Part shown: positions 34,701-42,862 of the stretch, piece by piece
Position numbering within the stretch: the stretch's first letter is position 1
Layout of the letters: every line of letters begins with the position of its first letter
Notes under the pieces: model-generated
Told to the model about the DNA's origin: nothing
The model's input: only the letters and a program-made list of their open reading frames with translations
The model's database searches: none
Assembly: GCA_965215755.1 (NCBI GenBank)
Contig: OZ244119.1
Span: forward strand, 744,001-808,000
Length of the DNA stretch: 64,000 nt
Reading direction: 5' to 3'
From: Tectiglobus sp965215755
Lineage (GTDB): Bacteria; Pseudomonadota; Alphaproteobacteria; Rhizobiales; Hyphomicrobiaceae
Translations under genes and position numbers: made by a program

Positions 34701-36744
34701 GATGTCGACCGCAAAATCCATTGTGCCCGGCCCATCGCAGGATGGCTCGATTGGACGAATTGTGTCGGTCACGGGCTCGAAAGCCATCGTGCTCCTCGAC
34801 AACCAACACAATGGGCAGTCGTTGAAGCTGTCTGAGCGCCCAGAGATGGGTACTTTGATGGCCATTCCGCAAGCCAACACGACCGTTCTTGCCATCGTCT
34901 CGGCGCTGAGCGTACCCGTCCCGGCCCAGGGCGACAACGATGTTGAGATCTGGATTGCCGAACTTGGTCTTGTTGGCGAACTGCGTAACAGCGACGATGG
35001 CAAAAGCGCATCTTTCAACCGCGGCGTGACGGTTTATCCTTCGCTGGGCGATCGTGTTCGAGTGGCCTCAACCGAGCAACTTGAGTGTGCCTTTTGCGGA
35101 GATATGACAGGCTCGGTCCGGGTTGGCGGTATTCGGCAGGACTCGACGATTCCCGCGATGGTCCGCGTCGATGATCTTCTAGGCAAGCACTTCGCTGTTC
35201 TCGGAACAACGGGAACAGGTAAATCCTGCACGACGGCGCTCATCCTGCGGGCCATTCTTGAAAAGAATCCGAACGCTCATATTGTCCTGCTCGACCCGCA
35301 CAATGAATATGCGACAGCCTTCAACGAATGGGCTGAGGTCATTTCACCGCGCAATATGCAGCTGCCCTACTGGCTGCTGAACTTCGAAGAGCTTGTCGAA
35401 GTCTTGATGGGCGGTAGCGCTACCGATCATTACAAGTCGGAAATTGAGATCCTGCAAGAGCTGGTTCCGATTGCCAAAGCCAACTACCAGACCGGCCGAA
35501 CCGGCAAGGATGGGCAATCCGTGCGGCGTGGACTGGAGCAGAACCGCTACACTGTTGATACTCCGGTGCCGTATCGGATGTCGGACATCCTGGCGATGAT
35601 CGATGACCGTATGGGTCGGTTGGAGAACAAAAAAGACCTGCATCCCTACCGACAATTGCGTCAACGCATCGAAATGATCAGCCAGGACGGCCGATACGCC
35701 TTTATGTTCGGCCAACTGACCGTCTACGATGGTATGGCAGCGATCCTCGGACGCATTTTCCGCGTTCCTGTCAACAACAAGCCAATCACCATACTTGAGT
35801 TGACCGGTCTGCCATCTGAGATCGTCAATGTCGTTGTGTCTGTTCTCTGTCGCATGACATTTGACTTCGCACTCTGGGGCGATGGGCACATCCCTGTAAC
35901 GCTGGTTTGCGAAGAAGCCCACCGTTATGTCCCTGCCAAACAGGACTCCGGATTTGATCCGTGCAGGCGGTCGATTGCTAAGATTGCCAAAGAAGGCCGG
36001 AAGTATGGCGCATCGCTGTGCATTGTGACCCAGCGCCCGGCCGAAATCGATCCAACAATCCTATTGCAGTGCAATACCGTCTTTGCGCTGAGGATGTCGA
36101 ATGACCGCGACCAACAAATCGTCCAGTCTGCTGTGTCCGATACCGGATCAGGATTGCTGGAATTCCTGCCGGCACTCGGACAGCGCGAAGCGATTGCATT
36201 CGGAGATGGAGTGACGCTCCCAGTGCGCCTGCGCTTCGACATGTTGCCGCCGAATGCGCTACCGCGTTCTTCCACGGCACGTTTTAGTGAAAAGTGGCAA
36301 AGCTCGCTGGGAGATGAGGACTTCCTCGATCGTCTCGTCGAACGGTGGCGGACGTCCGGCGGCGGAGCAACCGGCGATGAAATCGACCCATCAGGGGTTA
36401 TTGGAGATACTGTCGGTATTCCTCCGGTAGCCGATCCAGCCGTGCAACAAGCGCCTGCTGTCCATGCCGGCCAGCACGCCGCTCCTCAGGCCGCACCCGG
36501 ACAACGCCGTGTGGCCGGTGGCCAGACCGCACAACAGGCAGAAACACCAGCCTCGCTGCAACGCCGTGCTGCTGCACTGCGTCGTGAGCCGGCACCAGAG
36601 GCAAGGGCCCAGCCGTCGGCGCCTCGCCCTTCCATAAGGGCTACGCGGACAGAAGCACCACCTGCTGCTCCGGCAGAACCACAGGCAACAGGCTCGGATG
36701 CTTTGAGGTCGATTCGGGAACGACTGCTGCAGCGCAAGCAGTAA
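34693..36744 (+). CDS. HerA-like hexameric ATPase (DUF87)
   Basis: A 683-residue ATPase of the HerA/FtsK superfamily. An N-terminal beta-barrel (about 15-150, SIGRIVSVTGSKAIVLL) is like the HAS barrel of HerA. The core has Walker A G171-TTGTGKS-178 and Walker B LVCEEAHRYVP (404-414). The sensor TQRPAEIDPT (446-455) and an MSNDRDQQIV region follow. Residues 570-683 are Ala/Pro/Gln/Arg-rich low complexity, ending in a helical SIRERLLQRKQ. HerA proteins translocate DNA with NurA, SIR2 or other nucleases in archaea and in phage defence, but no nuclease gene is adjacent. The ATG at 34693 overlaps the kinase stop. Confidence 0.88.
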   Translation: MSEMSTAKSIVPGPSQDGSIGRIVSVTGSKAIVLLDNQHNGQSLKLSERPEMGTLMAIPQANTTVLAIVSALSVPVPAQGDNDVEIWIAELGLVGELRNSDDGKSASFNRGVTVYPSLGDRVRVASTEQLECAFCGDMTGSVRVGGIRQDSTIPAMVRVDDLLGKHFAVLGTTGTGKSCTTALILRAILEKNPNAHIVLLDPHNEYATAFNEWAEVISPRNMQLPYWLLNFEELVEVLMGGSATDHYKSEIEILQELVPIAKANYQTGRTGKDGQSVRRGLEQNRYTVDTPVPYRMSDILAMIDDRMGRLENKKDLHPYRQLRQRIEMISQDGRYAFMFGQLTVYDGMAAILGRIFRVPVNNKPITILELTGLPSEIVNVVVSVLCRMTFDFALWGDGHIPVTLVCEEAHRYVPAKQDSGFDPCRRSIAKIAKEGRKYGASLCIVTQRPAEIDPTILLQCNTVFALRMSNDRDQQIVQSAVSDTGSGLLEFLPALGQREAIAFGDGVTLPVRLRFDMLPPNALPRSSTARFSEKWQSSLGDEDFLDRLVERWRTSGGGATGDEIDPSGVIGDTVGIPPVADPAVQQAPAVHAGQHAAPQAAPGQRRVAGGQTAQQAETPASLQRRAAALRREPAPEARAQPSAPRPSIRATRTEAPPAAPAEPQATGSDALRSIRERLLQRKQ

Positions 36745-36769
36745 TTTGTCTTGCGGGCCGTAATGGCTA

Positions 36770-37378
36770 TTAGATCTGCCGCCGCGACTTGATTGCGGCG
36801 GCGAGTGTACCCTCATCCAGATAATCAAGCTCACCGCCGACCGGAACGCCCTGTGCAAGGCGCGTGACAGTCACGTGGGCGTCCTCCAGAGCATCGAGAA
36901 GATAGTGCGCCGTTGATTGTCCTTCGACTGTTACATTCAGCGCGAGAATGACTTCTTTGACGCTTTCGTCGTGCGCGCGCTCAATCAACTTTGGAATATT
37001 GAGTTGGTCCGGACCAATCCCATCTAGCGGCGATAAATGTCCGCCGAGAACGTGGAAAAGGCCTTTGACGACGCCCGCTCGCTCAAGCGCCCAGAGATCC
37101 GCAATCTCCTCCACGACCACGATAGTTGATGGATCCCTACGCGGATCGGAGCAAATCGTGCACGGTGAAACGGTATCAATGTTCCCGCACTGAGGACAAT
37201 CCATTAGCTTTTCTGAGGCCGTCCGCATGGCGTCCGCGAGGGGGTTGAGCAGGTCCTCACGTCGCTTTAGCAGCGCAAGTGCTGCCTTGCGCGCCGATCG
37301 ATGACCCAATCCAGGCAAGCGTCCCAAAAGCTGGACGAGCCGTTCAATTTCTGGTCCACCTATTTTGTTCGAGCTCAT
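36770..37378 (-). CDS. recR: Recombination mediator protein RecR
   Basis: A 202-residue DNA repair protein that works with RecO and RecF to load RecA on gapped DNA. The helix-hairpin-helix region (LVQLLGRLPGLGHRSARKAAL) is followed by the zinc finger C61-x2-C64 and C73-x2-C76. The Toprim domain starts IVVVEEIADLWALE, and the C-terminal Walker-like LAQGVPVGGELDYLDEGTL completes it. It usually follows dnaX and ybaB, but those are absent here. It is convergent with the HerA-like gene, 25 bases apart. Confidence 0.97.
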   Translation of the reverse strand: MSSNKIGGPEIERLVQLLGRLPGLGHRSARKAALALLKRREDLLNPLADAMRTASEKLMDCPQCGNIDTVSPCTICSDPRRDPSTIVVVEEIADLWALERAGVVKGLFHVLGGHLSPLDGIGPDQLNIPKLIERAHDESVKEVILALNVTVEGQSTAHYLLDALEDAHVTVTRLAQGVPVGGELDYLDEGTLAAAIKSRRQI

Positions 37379-37453
37379 GATCTTTCAAGCCTCGAGCGAA
37401 GCGAATCACGTTGCCCTACCGGATAGCCCGTTTCCGTTGACTTGGGAACGCGA

Positions 37454-38677
37454 TCAATCTGCGTTTCTCACAGCACCGATATTGATCAACTCGGCGATGT
37501 CATCGCCTGACAATCCGGCTTCGCCCAGGATCTCGTTGGTCTGTTCGCCAAGCTTGGGAGGATGATTGCGCACTGTCTGTGCCGGGGTTTTGGAGAACTG
37601 GAGCGGCGCAGAGGGTGTCTTAAGGCGGCCTTCACTTGGGTGATCATAGCCTTGGAAGAAACCAAGTGCGCTCAAATGGACATCGTCTTCAAGATCCTCG
37701 ATGCGGTTGACACGCTCCGACGGTACATCGCCTTCAGCCAGCAAAACCTCCCACTCTGCTGTGGTCTTCTCCGGCAGTATTTCCGATATCATGGCATACA
37801 TTTCAGCATTTTGACTGGCGCGCAGCTTCGCATCATGGCAGCGCGGGTCGTCCAGCATGTCATGGCGACCTGCGGCCTTGAAGAAGCCCTGCCACTGCTT
37901 GTTGTTGTACGGCAGCACAACCATGAAACCATCGGCCGTGCGGTGCGGTCTGCGCTCCTGGACGAGCACACGATTGTAACCCATCGGGCCTAACGGTGGA
38001 TCGAACACCGAGCCCGCCATATGTTCAGCAAGGTTAAACGAGGCGACACTCTCGAACATCGGCACCTCGACAGACTGTCCCTCACCTGTCTTTTCGCGGT
38101 GGAAGAGCGCGCTGGTTATCGCAGCAACAGCATGCAAACCGGAAACCTTGTCCGCCATAACCATCGGTGCGAATTCGGGTGAGTCAGCCCCTCGTTTCGT
38201 CGGCAAGTCTGCTATTCCAGCCATCCCCTGGATAACATCATCGTAAGCCGGACGCTCCGCGTAAGGACCATCCGAACGAAAACCCCACGCGGAACAGTAG
38301 ACAATGCCTGGATTGGCGGCGCTTACGTCATCATAGCCGAGGCCGAGTTTCTTGATCGCTTGCGGCCTTAGCGAATGCACGAACACATCTGCTGTTGCAC
38401 AAAGCTTGAGTAAGGCTGCCCTGGCTTCCGGCTTTTTGAGATCGAAGACAGCGCTGCGCTTATTGCGATTTACGGTGAGATAGACGGCGCCCATGCCGGG
38501 TGATCGGCTGAACGATGCCGCGCGCATGATGTCGCCTTCGGGCGGCTCGATCTTGATCACGTCAGCGCCCAGGTCTCCCAGCATTTGCGTGGCATAGGGG
38601 CCAAAGACGACGGATGTCAGATCCACGATGCGGACGCCGGCAAGCGGACCGGTTGCTTGATTTGTCACTCTGATCAC
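37454..38677 (-). CDS. CaiB/BaiF CoA-transferase family protein
   Basis: A 407-residue class III CoA-transferase. The start LAGVRIVDLTSVVFGPYATQ, ADVIKIEPPEGD, and PAYDDVIQGMAGIA containing the acid D146 at the catalytic position are typical. ATSALFHREKTGEGQ-type (ITSALFHREKTGEGQSVEV) and a C-terminal LQFSKTPAQTVRNHPPKLGEQ complete the family. It would move CoA between carboxylates; donor and acceptor are unknown. It starts with a GTG at 38677 or a better-placed GTG three codons downstream. It is separated from recR by 75 bases. Confidence 0.88.
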   Translation of the reverse strand: MIRVTNQATGPLAGVRIVDLTSVVFGPYATQMLGDLGADVIKIEPPEGDIMRAASFSRSPGMGAVYLTVNRNKRSAVFDLKKPEARAALLKLCATADVFVHSLRPQAIKKLGLGYDDVSAANPGIVYCSAWGFRSDGPYAERPAYDDVIQGMAGIADLPTKRGADSPEFAPMVMADKVSGLHAVAAITSALFHREKTGEGQSVEVPMFESVASFNLAEHMAGSVFDPPLGPMGYNRVLVQERRPHRTADGFMVVLPYNNKQWQGFFKAAGRHDMLDDPRCHDAKLRASQNAEMYAMISEILPEKTTAEWEVLLAEGDVPSERVNRIEDLEDDVHLSALGFFQGYDHPSEGRLKTPSAPLQFSKTPAQTVRNHPPKLGEQTNEILGEAGLSGDDIAELINIGAVRNAD

Positions 38678-38890
38678 CTAGTGTTCGGGTTCTAGCGTTG
38701 CTTTCATATCTGACGTTTGCCTGCGAGCCACTCCGAAAAGTAGGGGCAGACCTCAGATCCGCAACACTGGGTTTTGGTAAACGAGTGATAATATTGCCCT
38801 GCTACTCGCCCCCCGCAAGCAGCGCCTGCGTGCGATCCAGTATCTGTTGGGCTACGTTGCCGCAACATGCATGCGCGAGCGGAGACCAAG

Positions 38891-40057
38891 ATGTCGACGT
38901 CTGAACTAACTGCCTTCCATGGCAAGCTTCCGTTGATCCATGAGTTTGCCGATGTGGCTGATGCTTCAGGATATGAGCCTATCCCTGACGGGTGGCTGGT
39001 CGGAACGTCAGACGTTGTCGATTCCACGGGGGCGATCACGGACGGTCGTTACAAGGCCGTCAACATGGTTGGTGCGAGTGTCATCGCGGCGGTTCGCAAT
39101 GCGCTTCGATCGGCCGATATTCCGTTCGTGTTTGGCGGCGATGGAGCTGCATTTGTCATTCCGGCGAGCATGGAGGAAGCGGCCTCCGGCGCCCTGGCAG
39201 CGGTCAGCACGTGGTCAAAGGAAGAAATCGATCTTCAACTGCGGACCGCACTCGTTCCCATCGAGGCGGTTCGCGCACAAGGATTGGATGTTCGCGTGGC
39301 GCAATTCGCGGCATCTCCCGACGTTCGCTATGCGATGTTTGCGGGCGGTGGGATTGCATGGGCAGAGGACCAGATGAAAGCCGGGACATATGCGATTGAA
39401 CCCGCACCAACCGGATCACGTCCGGATCTTACGAGTCTGTCATGCCGGTGGCAGCCAATTGAAGCTTTACGCGGCATCATTGCGTCGCTTTTGGTTCTGC
39501 GTCGGGAAGATGCTGGGGTTTCAACTTATCGCCATCTCGTCCGCGAGATTGTGACATACATTCACGACAGGGAAATTGAGGAGGGGCGCCCTGTCACCGA
39601 GCAGACCGCCAAGTTTACTCTGAGCGGGCAGGCCATGTCTCTCGAAGCCCGATCAATGGGTGGCTCAGGATCCTACGTCTCCAAGCGCATCCGGCTATGG
39701 TTCTACTACCTGTTTGTTTGGTATCTGTTTGCGAGACGCCGAAAAATTGGTGACTTTGATCCGGTCAAATACAAGCAGGAGACCGTCAGAAATACCGATT
39801 TTCGAAAATTTGACGACGGGCTGAAACTGACAATCGATTGTTCGCAGACGACCTTTGAAGGGCTGCAGGAGATCCTCGATCGCGCGCGCGCCAGCGGGAT
39901 TGCAGATTATGGTCTCCATGCACAGTCGAACGCCCTCATGACGTGTATCGTTCCAAGCCATACCGACAGCAGTCACATGCATTTTGTAGACGGAGCGGGC
40001 GGTGGATACGCCAAGGCTGCAGAGATGCTGAAAGCACAGCGTCGCGACAAGTCGTGA
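38891..40057 (+). CDS. DUF3095 family protein
   Basis: A 388-residue cytoplasmic protein of the DUF3095 family, found mainly in alphaproteobacteria and cyanobacteria. The N-terminal part has PDGWLVGTSDVVDSTGAI, NMVGASVIAAVRNAL and FVFGGDGAAFVIP. This GTSDVxxST and GGDGA order resembles nucleotidyl cyclase folds (class III/GGDEF), with the Asp in SDVVDS as possible metal ligand. The C-terminal half has a short hydrophobic patch (FYYLFVWYLFARRR) and ends LMTCIVPSHTDSSHMHFVDGAGGGYAKA. No activity is known for the family. GGAG at 38881-38884 selects the ATG at 38891. Confidence 0.8.
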   Translation: MSTSELTAFHGKLPLIHEFADVADASGYEPIPDGWLVGTSDVVDSTGAITDGRYKAVNMVGASVIAAVRNALRSADIPFVFGGDGAAFVIPASMEEAASGALAAVSTWSKEEIDLQLRTALVPIEAVRAQGLDVRVAQFAASPDVRYAMFAGGGIAWAEDQMKAGTYAIEPAPTGSRPDLTSLSCRWQPIEALRGIIASLLVLRREDAGVSTYRHLVREIVTYIHDREIEEGRPVTEQTAKFTLSGQAMSLEARSMGGSGSYVSKRIRLWFYYLFVWYLFARRRKIGDFDPVKYKQETVRNTDFRKFDDGLKLTIDCSQTTFEGLQEILDRARASGIADYGLHAQSNALMTCIVPSHTDSSHMHFVDGAGGGYAKAAEMLKAQRRDKS

Positions 40058-40065
40058 GTTGATGC

Positions 40066-40094
40066 TTGACAAAATACTATATTTCTAGAATTAT
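40066..40094 (+). promoter_or_regulatory. Promoter and operator of the arsR-permease pair
   Basis: A perfect -35 TTGACA (40066-40071) and a -10-like AATTAT (40089-40094) are 17 bases apart. An imperfect 16-bp palindrome centred on TTCTAGAA (40079-40094) covers the spacer and -10, where an ArsR repressor would block polymerase. The predicted start falls on the ATG at 40101, so the mRNA may be leaderless; no Shine-Dalgarno is visible. Confidence 0.55.
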
Positions 40095-40100
40095 CGAATT

Positions 40101-40436
40101 ATGAGCAATGCATATAATATCAAACTAGTCAGCAACAGTCTCGGGCTTGAGGAAGCAGCACAGGGTTTTGCTGCGATTGGCTCGGAGCCGCGGCTGGAAG
40201 TGCTTCTGGCATTGGTCAGAGCCGGACAAAAGGGCCTGACAGTTGGAGAAATCCAGCAGAAGACAGGTATCCCGGCATCGACGCTCAGCCATCACTTGCG
40301 TTTCCTATCCGCCGCCCGGTTGATTGACCAAACGAAAGATGGCCGAACAATCCACAACCAAGCAGCGTTCTCTCATATAGAGTCACTCGCAAATTATCTT
40401 TTGCGGGAATGCTGTGCCGACGAAGAGGAGAGGTAA
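40101..40436 (+). CDS. ArsR family transcriptional repressor
   Basis: A 111-residue winged-helix regulator of the ArsR/SmtB family. The HTH is GEIQQKTGIPASTLSHHLRFLSAARLI with the family's SxLSxHLxxL recognition helix, followed by a beta-wing (QTKDGRTIHNQ). The classic alpha3 ELCVC metal site is absent. A C-terminal ECCADE Cys pair could bind a metalloid or act as thiol sensor. It starts at the predicted transcript start with no Shine-Dalgarno, and its operator overlaps the promoter. The permease gene begins three bases after its stop, so the two are one operon. Confidence 0.92.
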   Translation: MSNAYNIKLVSNSLGLEEAAQGFAAIGSEPRLEVLLALVRAGQKGLTVGEIQQKTGIPASTLSHHLRFLSAARLIDQTKDGRTIHNQAAFSHIESLANYLLRECCADEEER

Positions 40437-40438
40437 TC

Positions 40439-41473
40439 ATGACTGCCCTCGTCGAAAAGCTCCGGCAATACAATTTCCCTAAGATTGATGGCGCCTGGTT
40501 GGCCGTTGTCCTATTGCTGGCAGGGATTGGAGCCTTTGATTCTGACCAGTTGCCGAAGTCGATCCAATTTGCGGCCGGTGCCCTTGCCAACACCGCCCCG
40601 TACATCTTGTTTGCGATCCTCGCCGTCGCCTATCTCAAAGCATCCGGTGCCGAAGCGATCGTCGCCAAGGCCTTCGAGGGCCGGCAAATCAAGATGATTA
40701 TTCTCGCTTCAATGATGGGCGGTCTCTCACCGTTCTGTTCATGTGAGGTCATTCCGTTTATTGCTGGCTTACTCGCGCTCGGTACACCCTTGGCACCTGT
40801 CATGGCCTTCTGGTTATCGTCGCCGCTGATGGACCCTCCGGCGTTTCTGATTACCGCCGGCGCACTCGGATTTGAGTTTGCGATCGCCAAGACCATGGTT
40901 GCTGTTGGGATGGGTCTGCTGGGTGGCTTCGTGATGCTGACCATGACGCGCGCCGGGCTGTTTGCTGATACCCTGCGTGAGCGCAGTGGCGGCGGATGTT
41001 CAAGCTGCGGGTCTCCGTTCACAGGCAAGCCAAACTGGACATTTTGGAACGAAGAAAAGCGCGTCGGTGTATTTCGCCGGGAAGCGATTGCTAACGGATA
41101 CTTCCTGCTGAAATGGCTGACACTGGCTTACGTGCTCGAGTCGATGATGATCGCGTATATCCCTGCAGAATCGATTGCACATCTTCTCGGTGGCGAAGGT
41201 CTCTTCCCGATCGTGCTCAGTGCATTGATCGGAGCACCTGCCTACCTCAACTCTTATGCCGCGCCGCCGCTGGTCGCCGGCTTGATGGAGCAGGGGATGA
41301 GCGCTGGTGCCGCTATGGCCTTTGTTGTAGCCGGTGGTGTTAGTTCTATCCCGGCTATGACGGCGGTTTTCGCCCTCGTCAAGCGGCAGGTCTTTGCGGC
41401 GTATATTGGGCTTGGCTTCCTTGGTGCCGTACTCTCCGGCTTGGCCTACGGAGCGTTTGCCAGCTTCGTCTAG
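40439..41473 (+). CDS. Permease of the COG0701/ArsP type
   Basis: A 344-residue inner-membrane protein with about eight to ten hydrophobic segments. The hallmark SPFCSCEVIPF (cysteines C100 and C102) in the first half and IGAPAYLNSYAAPPLV in the second half are typical of the COG0701 permeases. This group includes ArsP, which exports trivalent organoarsenicals. A cytosolic loop carries GGGCSSCG, two more cysteines. GAGGAGAGG immediately upstream gives a strong ribosome binding site and the ATG at 40439. Cotranscription with an ArsR repressor supports metalloid or thiophilic export, which is inference. A UUCG-loop terminator follows. Confidence 0.85.
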   Translation: MTALVEKLRQYNFPKIDGAWLAVVLLLAGIGAFDSDQLPKSIQFAAGALANTAPYILFAILAVAYLKASGAEAIVAKAFEGRQIKMIILASMMGGLSPFCSCEVIPFIAGLLALGTPLAPVMAFWLSSPLMDPPAFLITAGALGFEFAIAKTMVAVGMGLLGGFVMLTMTRAGLFADTLRERSGGGCSSCGSPFTGKPNWTFWNEEKRVGVFRREAIANGYFLLKWLTLAYVLESMMIAYIPAESIAHLLGGEGLFPIVLSALIGAPAYLNSYAAPPLVAGLMEQGMSAGAAMAFVVAGGVSSIPAMTAVFALVKRQVFAAYIGLGFLGAVLSGLAYGAFASFV

Positions 41474-41511
41474 CTGGGTTTCAGTCCCCAAAGCAACTTG
41501 ATGAATGATCA

Positions 41512-41541
41512 AAGATCGTGCCTTCGGGCTCGGTCTTTTTT
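41512..41541 (+). terminator. Intrinsic terminator after the permease gene
   Basis: AAGATCGTGCC (41512-41522) and GGCTCGGTCTT (41527-41537) form an 11-position stem with one T-T mismatch and one wobble, closed by a TTCG tetraloop. A run of T residues continues to 41541. Confidence 0.85.
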
Positions 41542-41693
41542 CGTTCACACGGTCGATGCCCGGTACAGGGGCCGCCTGGCTCTGTTGTGAACAATACCGT
41601 TCGATTACTCCTAAATTCTGCATACTGATCTATTGACGTTCCTTAAGTTTCAGCTGGCTAAATGACCCAGGTGAAACGAAAGGATGTGCAAAC

Positions 41694-41957
41694 ATGAAGT
41701 GCCCGATTGATAATGAGCCCTTGGTCATGACCGAACGCAGCGGTGTTGAGATTGACTATTGTCCGACCTGCCGCGGTATCTGGCTGGATCGCGGTGAGCT
41801 CGACAAGATACTTGAACGGTCCGCGAACAAGCCCCAGCCAGACCTCAGTTCGCTTCAAGGAGAGACAAGCCACGGTCGACACGGTGACCGTCATGGTGGG
41901 CACGGCTCTTCCAAAAGCAGGCGCAAAAATCTCCTCAGTGAGTTGCTTGATCTGTGA
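41694..41957 (+). CDS. Zinc-ribbon (zf-TFIIB type) small protein
   Basis: An 87-residue cytoplasmic protein. The first 40 residues are a zf-TFIIB-like ribbon: C3 in MKCPIDNEPL, then DYCPTCRGIWLDRGELDKI with C23 and C26. One position of the usual first CxxC pair is Asp here, as in many members. A His-rich linker (HGRHGDRHGGHG) precedes a basic helical tail ending LLSELLDL. Such proteins are widespread and uncharacterised. AAAGGA lies about ten bases upstream of the ATG. A 7-bp inverted repeat (41953-41982) straddles the stop codon. Confidence 0.85.
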   Translation: MKCPIDNEPLVMTERSGVEIDYCPTCRGIWLDRGELDKILERSANKPQPDLSSLQGETSHGRHGDRHGGHGSSKSRRKNLLSELLDL

Positions 41958-42130
41958 TTACCGTGATGCCTTTGCAATCACATCTGAGCTGATGATCGAG
42001 TAAAACTGACACTCGCCTTCTGTATCATGCGACGGTCCTTGGATAGGACTGTTTGTTCGCTGTTGCGAGATCGCGGAGCACTGCCCCGCTGACAAAGTTC
42101 CTGCTCAATGTCCCTGTATCGGCTACCGTC

Positions 42131-42670
42131 ATGGACAAGAGACTCATCAAAGCAAGCAAATTTCTCAGCCTGGTCCTGAGACATCAACCGGAGGCGATTG
42201 GGCTCAGCCTGGATCACGCGGGCTGGGCATCCATTGACCAGCTTGTAGCGAAATCCGATGGGCGTCTCAGCATCGACGTGATCCTCGAAGCGGTCGCGCA
42301 AAACGACAAGAAGCGCTTTGCCATATCCGACGACGGCCGGTTTATCCGCGCCAACCAAGGGCACTCCGTCAATGTTGATCTCGGTTTCGAGCCTGTGGAA
42401 CCTCCGACCGTGCTGTTCCACGGAACGGCAGACCGTTTCCTTGAATCTATCCTGGAGCAGGGTCTGACTGCGCAGTCCCGGCAGCATGTTCATCTGTCGC
42501 CTGGCCGCAAGACCGCGGTCAGCGTGGGGCAACGCCACGGACGGCCAGTTGTTCTTACGGTGGCCTCCGGTGACATGCAGGCGGCCGGCTACGCATTCTA
42601 TCTCTCACGGAATGGTGTCTGGCTGACAGATGCCGTGCCCCCGGAATATTTGAGCCAAGATCCACAATGA
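42131..42670 (+). CDS. kptA: RNA 2'-phosphotransferase KptA (Tpt1 homologue)
   Basis: A 179-residue enzyme that moves an internal RNA 2'-phosphate to NAD, releasing ADP-ribose cyclic phosphate. The catalytic Arg-His-Arg-Arg set is visible as R17-H18 in LSLVLRHQPEAIGL, R73 in FIRANQGHS and R126 in LSPGRKTAV. FHGTA near residue 97 binds NAD. Length is normal. Bacteria lack the yeast-type tRNA splicing that makes its known substrate, so its role here is unknown. No Shine-Dalgarno is seen at the ATG (42131), which was chosen from family alignment; the frame is open 26 codons upstream. Confidence 0.93.
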   Translation: MDKRLIKASKFLSLVLRHQPEAIGLSLDHAGWASIDQLVAKSDGRLSIDVILEAVAQNDKKRFAISDDGRFIRANQGHSVNVDLGFEPVEPPTVLFHGTADRFLESILEQGLTAQSRQHVHLSPGRKTAVSVGQRHGRPVVLTVASGDMQAAGYAFYLSRNGVWLTDAVPPEYLSQDPQ

Positions 42671-42862
42671 TCGACGCCGCCCGGCCGTACGTCATCTGCT
42701 CTCACTCTGCCCTATCTCGCGGTTCACTCACCGATTGCTGAAGCGATGTGACTGGTGTTCGCGAACGACCGAGCCACAATGCATAATCTGGAAGAATTGC
42801 TTCCGCGTGTCCTGCGTGAATTGTCGAGCAGATCAGCGGAAGATATACGAAAGGCCGGCCTC

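Noticed and set aside
34353..35018. 221-codon minus-strand frame
   Set aside because: Antisense to the kinase and HerA genes and without family features.
36868..36882. Third parS from a CACGTG core in recR
   Set aside because: Only the central hexamer matches; the flanks differ from TGTTTCACGTGAAACA.
37479..37490. FNR-like site around TTGATCAA in the second CaiB gene
   Set aside because: The two half sites have no four-base spacer and the position is coding.
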